This document shows, in pieces, positions 60,174-64,000 of a stretch of DNA of 64,000 nt. Position 1 is the first letter of the stretch. Each line of letters starts with the position of its first letter. The stretch comes from Prochlorococcus sp. AG-363-O06 (GTDB lineage: Bacteria; Cyanobacteriota; Cyanobacteriia; PCC-6307; Cyanobiaceae), in assembly GCA_003280085.1 (NCBI GenBank), contig QCFY01000001.1, forward strand, positions 124,001 to 188,000, given 5' to 3'. The position numbers and the translations under genes are program-made. The notes below the pieces were generated by a model, which saw only the letters and a list, made by a program, of their open reading frames with translations, ran no database searches and was not told the origin of the DNA.

Positions 60174-62786
60174 ATGCTGAGTGACTACAGAAAGTATGCA
60201 AAAGAAAGAGAAGCGATGGGAATTCCACCACTTCCTCTTAATGCAGAACAAACTCAAAGCCTCACAAAGCTATTAGAGAACCCTCCTGCAGGAGAAAAAG
60301 AAGCATTGCTTCATCTCCTAACCGAAAGGATTCCTCCTGGAGTGGATGAAGCTGCTTATATAAAAGCCACATGGCTTAGCGCAATCGCCCAAAGCTCAAC
60401 TCACTGTCCAATAGTTGACCCATTAGCAGCTACTAAACTCTTAGGGACAATGGTTGGGGGATATAACGTTACTGCCCTAATTGAATTACTTCAAAGTAAG
60501 GACGAAAAGCTAGCAAACGCAGCAGCAGAAGGCCTGAGTCACACCTTATTAGTTTATGACGCAGTTAACGAAATCTTCGAGCTAGCAAAAAGTAATCATT
60601 TTGCTAAATCAGTAATAGAAAATTGGGCAAGTGCTCAATGGTTCATCAACAAAACAGCACTTGCCGAAGAAATAACTATCACAGTATTCAAAGTTGATGG
60701 GGAAACTAATACTGATGACCTTTCACCAGCAACGCATGCTACTAGCAGGCCTGACATACCGTTGCATGCATTGGCAATGCTTGAAAGTCGCAAACCCAAT
60801 GGACTAAAAGAAATTAGCTTGCTCAAAAGAAAAGGATATCCAATTGCTTACGTAGGTGATGTTGTAGGTACAGGAAGTTCACGAAAGTCAGCCATAAATT
60901 CTGTTCTTTGGCACACAGGTAATGACATACCTTTTATTCCAAACAAAAAATCAGGAGGAGTAATTTTAGGAGGCAAGATTGCTCCTATTTTCTTTAACAC
61001 AGCAGAAGATTCTGGAGCACTGCCAATTGAATGTGATGTAACGACCTTGAAAAGTGGAGATGTAATTACGATCAAACCATACAAAGGCACTATTGAAAGG
61101 GCAACAAATGAAGTCAACGCAGGTGAAATAATCTCTAAATTTGAACTAAAGCCAATAACTATTAGCGATGAAATTAGGGCAGGAGGTCGCATCCCACTGA
61201 TGATTGGTCGAGCACTAACAGACAAAATACGAGCAAAACTAAATTTCGAGCCTATAGACATATTCATTCGACCCAGCAAACCCGATATTCATTTAGGAGG
61301 ATTCACTCAAGCTCAAAAAATCGTAGGGCGAGCATGTGGCCTAAAAGGAATTTCTCCTGGAACAAGCTGTGAGCCACTCATCACAACTGTGGGCAGCCAA
61401 GACACAACAGGACCTATGACTAGAGATGAGATGAAAGAACTTGCCTGTTTAGGCTTTTCATCAGATTTAGTCATGCAAAGCTTTTGCCATACTGCTGCTT
61501 ATCCAAAACCAATAGATATAGCGACCCAAAAAGAATTGCCTGATTTCTTTTCAGAAAGAGGAGGTGTCGCCCTTCGTCCAGGAGATGGAATTATCCATAG
61601 CTGGCTTAACCGCATGTTGCTCCCCGACACAGTTGGAACAGGTGGCGATAGTCATACAAGATTTCCACTAGGCATATCTTTCCCAGGGGGGTCAGGGGTC
61701 GTCGCATTTGCAGCTGCTATTGGTGCTATGCCTTTAGATATGCCTGAATCTGTTCTTGTACGTTTCAATGGTGTTTTGCAACCAGGTATAACGCTCAGAG
61801 ACGTTGTAAATGCAATTCCACTAATAGCAATTGAAAAAGGCCTACTAACTGTAGAAAAAGCCAACAAAATTAATGTATTTAATGGAAGGATTATGGAAAT
61901 AGAAGGCTTATCAGAATTAAAACTAGAACAAGCATTTGAATTAACTGATGCGAGTGCTGAGCGTTCATGTGCTGGATGCACAATCCAACTTTCCGAGACC
62001 ACAGTTTCTGAATACCTACGTAGCAATGTGGCCCTATTGAAAAATATGATTGCACGAGGCTATCAAGATGCTCGAACTTTAGGAAGACGAATTAAAGCAA
62101 TGGAGTCATGGTTATTAAATCCAGAACTAATTCATGCTGATTCAAATGCTCTTTATGCTGAAAAAATAGACATTGATCTCAATGAACTAAATGTACCAGT
62201 TGTAGCGTGTCCTAACGATCCAGATAACGTTAAGCGTCTAAATGAAGTTGCTGATGAGCCAATTCAAGAAGTATTTATTGGTTCATGCATGACAAATATT
62301 GGACATTATAGAGCTGCTGCAAATATTCTTAAGGGAGCAGGAAAAATGAAAGCCAAGCTTTGGGTATGCCCTCCCACTCGAATGGACGAACAAACCCTAA
62401 AGGATGAAGGTTATTACAAAATCTTTGAAGATGCTGGTAGTCAGATGGAAATGCCAGGCTGCTCTTTATGTATGGGGAATCAAGCCCGTGTAGAAGATAA
62501 TGCAACAGTATTCTCAACGAGTACAAGAAATTTCAACAATCGACTTGGTGCAGGTGCTCAAGTTTACTTGGGAAGTGCTGAACTAGCCGCAGTATGTGCT
62601 CTCCTCGGAAGGATTCCTCAACCTGATGAATATCTAGATATTGCATCCAAAAAAATTACGCCAAATTCAAATAAGCTATACAAATACCTTAATTTCAATG
62701 AGATCAGTGGATTTGAAGATCAAGGAAGAATAGTTAGTACCGAAGATCAAGAAAAGATTTTAGAGGTCAATAAGAAAAATGCGTAA
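60174..62786 (+). CDS. acnB: Aconitate hydratase B
   Basis: Isomerises citrate to isocitrate. From the ATG at 60174 the product is 870 residues, near the 860 of AcnB; AAGGAG eight bases upstream supports it over a TTG at 60168. The AcnB-specific N-terminal HEAT-like domain is present, then [46 protein letters not shown] and the cluster cysteines in CAGCTIQ and CSLCMGNQ. It ends in an eight-base overlap with the ClC-like gene. Confidence 0.96.
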   Translation: MLSDYRKYAKEREAMGIPPLPLNAEQTQSLTKLLENPPAGEKEALLHLLTERIPPGVDEAAYIKATWLSAIAQSSTHCPIVDPLAATKLLGTMVGGYNVTALIELLQSKDEKLANAAAEGLSHTLLVYDAVNEIFELAKSNHFAKSVIENWASAQWFINKTALAEEITITVFKVDGETNTDDLSPATHATSRPDIPLHALAMLESRKPNGLKEISLLKRKGYPIAYVGDVVGTGSSRKSAINSVLWHTGNDIPFIPNKKSGGVILGGKIAPIFFNTAEDSGALPIECDVTTLKSGDVITIKPYKGTIERATNEVNAGEIISKFELKPITISDEIRAGGRIPLMIGRALTDKIRAKLNFEPIDIFIRPSKPDIHLGGFTQAQKIVGRACGLKGISPGTSCEPLITTVGSQDTTGPMTRDEMKELACLGFSSDLVMQSFCHTAAYPKPIDIATQKELPDFFSERGGVALRPGDGIIHSWLNRMLLPDTVGTGGDSHTRFPLGISFPGGSGVVAFAAAIGAMPLDMPESVLVRFNGVLQPGITLRDVVNAIPLIAIEKGLLTVEKANKINVFNGRIMEIEGLSELKLEQAFELTDASAERSCAGCTIQLSETTVSEYLRSNVALLKNMIARGYQDARTLGRRIKAMESWLLNPELIHADSNALYAEKIDIDLNELNVPVVACPNDPDNVKRLNEVADEPIQEVFIGSCMTNIGHYRAAANILKGAGKMKAKLWVCPPTRMDEQTLKDEGYYKIFEDAGSQMEMPGCSLCMGNQARVEDNATVFSTSTRNFNNRLGAGAQVYLGSAELAAVCALLGRIPQPDEYLDIASKKITPNSNKLYKYLNFNEISGFEDQGRIVSTEDQEKILEVNKKNA

Positions 62787-64000
62787 AAATATCAAGTTAG
62801 AAAGTGGTCAGATTTTCATTAAATCAAACAAAAGTATTCGCAAGTTGCTGAAACAGCGCTGGTTCGTTGTTGCATTAGCTTTGATACTAACTGGCTTAGG
62901 AGCTGCATTAACTGGTGTTCTATTCCAAGCTGGCATTCATACTTTTGATGAATGGCGGTTAAATCTACTGACAATGTCACCATCTTGGTTTGTCTTGCCA
63001 ACAATTGGAGGCCTCGGCGGATTTATTTCTGGATCATTGATCAGTAACCTTGCACCAGCAGCAGGCGGGTCTGGAGTTAGTCACATCATGGCATTTTTGA
63101 GGCATAAAAAAGTACCAATGGGACTAAGAGTAGGACTAGTAAAATTAATCTCTGGAACAATTGCGATAGGAAGTGGTTTCCCTCTAGGGCCAGAAGGACC
63201 GTCTGTGCAGATGGGTGGCTCAGTTGCATGGCAAATGGCAAGTTGGTTAAAAGCTCCTACAGCTTTTCGCAGAGTAATTGTGGCAGCGGGAGGTGGGGCT
63301 GGTTTAGCAGCAGTTTTTAGTGCCCCAATAGGCGGTTTTATCTACACAATTGAAGAGCTTCTCCACTCTGCTCGGCCAGTCGTACTTTTATTAGTAGTTG
63401 TCACCACCTTTTGGGCAGATACTTGGGCCGATGTGCTGCAAACAATTGGACTTGATACAAAAGCTGGTGGATTTGATTTCAGGCTAGGTTTTCAAGTAGA
63501 AAGGGCTTATTCACCTGATTTAACATTTCACCCAATTGATTTTTTTTACTTGATAACTCTTGGAATTATTGTAGGAATTCTTGCAGAACTTTATTGCCGT
63601 TATGTTCTAAAAATGCAAAGGTGTGGTTCCACTTGGTTTAACAATCAATTAACTCTCAGAATGGTAATTTGTGGAATAATTCTTGGAGTATTTTATTCAT
63701 TTCTACCAGAGATATTTCATCACACCTCAGAACTTCAAAAATTAATAGCGACAGGTCAAATCAATACGAATATGGCTGTATTAACTTTCTGCATCATATT
63801 TATAACTACTGGTCTAGCAGCCGCCTCTGGTGCTCCAGGAGGTTTATTTTACCCAATGCTAACGCTAGGTGGAGCAATCGGTTTGGCCTGGGGTGGTTGC
63901 ATTGAGCAAATGAATGGACATGTGCCAAGTAGCTATGTTTTTGCTGGAATGGGGGGGTTTGTTGCGGCCTGTTCGCGCACACCAATTACTGCAATGTTTT
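62779..64000 (+). CDS. ClC-family chloride channel/antiporter, truncated by window end
   Basis: Open from the ATG at 62779 to the window edge without a stop (407 codons seen). The product is a multi-span membrane protein with the ClC filter segments GGSGVSH (usually GSGIP), [15 protein letters not shown] (usually GKEGP) and [17 protein letters not shown], plus [14 protein letters not shown]. The glutamate of GPEGP is at the place of the gating glutamate, suggesting H+/Cl- exchange, but this is a guess. The start overlaps acnB by eight bases. The C-terminus, including any CBS domains, is not in the window. Confidence 0.87.
   Translation, partial: MRKNIKLESGQIFIKSNKSIRKLLKQRWFVVALALILTGLGAALTGVLFQAGIHTFDEWRLNLLTMSPSWFVLPTIGGLGGFISGSLISNLAPAAGGSGVSHIMAFLRHKKVPMGLRVGLVKLISGTIAIGSGFPLGPEGPSVQMGGSVAWQMASWLKAPTAFRRVIVAAGGGAGLAAVFSAPIGGFIYTIEELLHSARPVVLLLVVVTTFWADTWADVLQTIGLDTKAGGFDFRLGFQVERAYSPDLTFHPIDFFYLITLGIIVGILAELYCRYVLKMQRCGSTWFNNQLTLRMVICGIILGVFYSFLPEIFHHTSELQKLIATGQINTNMAVLTFCIIFITTGLAAASGAPGGLFYPMLTLGGAIGLAWGGCIEQMNGHVPSSYVFAGMGGFVAACSRTPITAMF

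Noticed and set aside
60848-61279. 143-codon open frame antisense to acnB
   Set aside because: Shadow frame opposite a highly conserved enzyme; hydrophobic bias is the complement of acnB codons.

Overview
The window is an AT-rich, densely packed bacterial chromosome segment. It is almost certainly from a low-light-adapted marine picocyanobacterium of the Prochlorococcus type. The evidence is the gene content: SqdB/SqdX sulfolipid synthesis, a Psb34-like photosystem II assembly peptide, a Ycf37-like photosystem I assembly protein, acyl-lipid desaturases, a phytol-kinase-like protein, ferredoxin-nitrite reductase with a FocA-type nitrite channel, and many short hypotheticals of picocyanobacterial style. 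Intergenic gaps are short; none exceeds 300 bp if the small ORFs are counted. I see no insertion sequence, prophage, CRISPR array or rRNA. One tRNA is present, tRNA-Val(UAC).

Layout. 1-8.9 kb: end of clpP, clpX, an LRAT-fold protein, dnaX, then a leftward SpoIID-like/glycosyltransferase pair, then rpmI-rplT and ycf37. 8.9-12.7 kb: thiG, a Psb34-like peptide, sqdB-sqdX. 12.8-17.6 kb: leftward PLP-lyase-gcvH-gcvP; gcvT lies separately at 38 kb. 17.7-20.3 kb: two delta-9-type desaturases flanking a leftward gene for a possible HTH protein. 20.4-34 kb: rplI, dnaB, mnmG, a chorismate-lyase-like gene, sprT-like, ligA, a VTT-domain protein, valS and small hypotheticals. 34-46.5 kb: IscA-like, tRNA-Val, mazG, speE-speB, gcvT, aspS, pyrG-queE-queC, pabB-pabC. 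46.5-53.1 kb: the nitrite-assimilation block cobA / nirA / 47-aa ORF / focA / HEAT protein / TrpD-like protein. 53-64 kb: a GNAT protein, an MFS exporter, ppk1, a group 2 sigma factor, the phytol-kinase-like gene, DAHP synthase, acnB and a truncated ClC channel.

Functional themes. CobA makes the siroheme precursor needed by NirA, and FocA imports the nitrite. An exact NtcA box (GTA-N8-TAC) with a correctly placed -10 precedes nirA, and a second exact box precedes the TrpD-like gene, so this block looks like a nitrogen-controlled unit. Chorismate use recurs: DAHP synthase makes it, PabB/PabC divert it to folate, and a chorismate-lyase-like protein probably feeds quinone synthesis.

Most notable observations: aspS is broken by an apparent extra C in a C8 run just before class II motif 3; the TrpD-like protein beside the nitrite genes lacks the usual PRPP and KHGN motifs; tRNA-Val has a U-U mismatch in its T stem; a terminator-like hairpin after sqdX lies inside the opposing gene; and the chorismate-lyase-like gene has a perfect ribosome-binding site but no canonical start codon next to it. 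I found no clearly unprecedented multi-gene system. The best candidates for unexplained biology are the nitrite-linked small ORFs and TrpD-like protein, and the LRAT-fold protein between clpX and dnaX.
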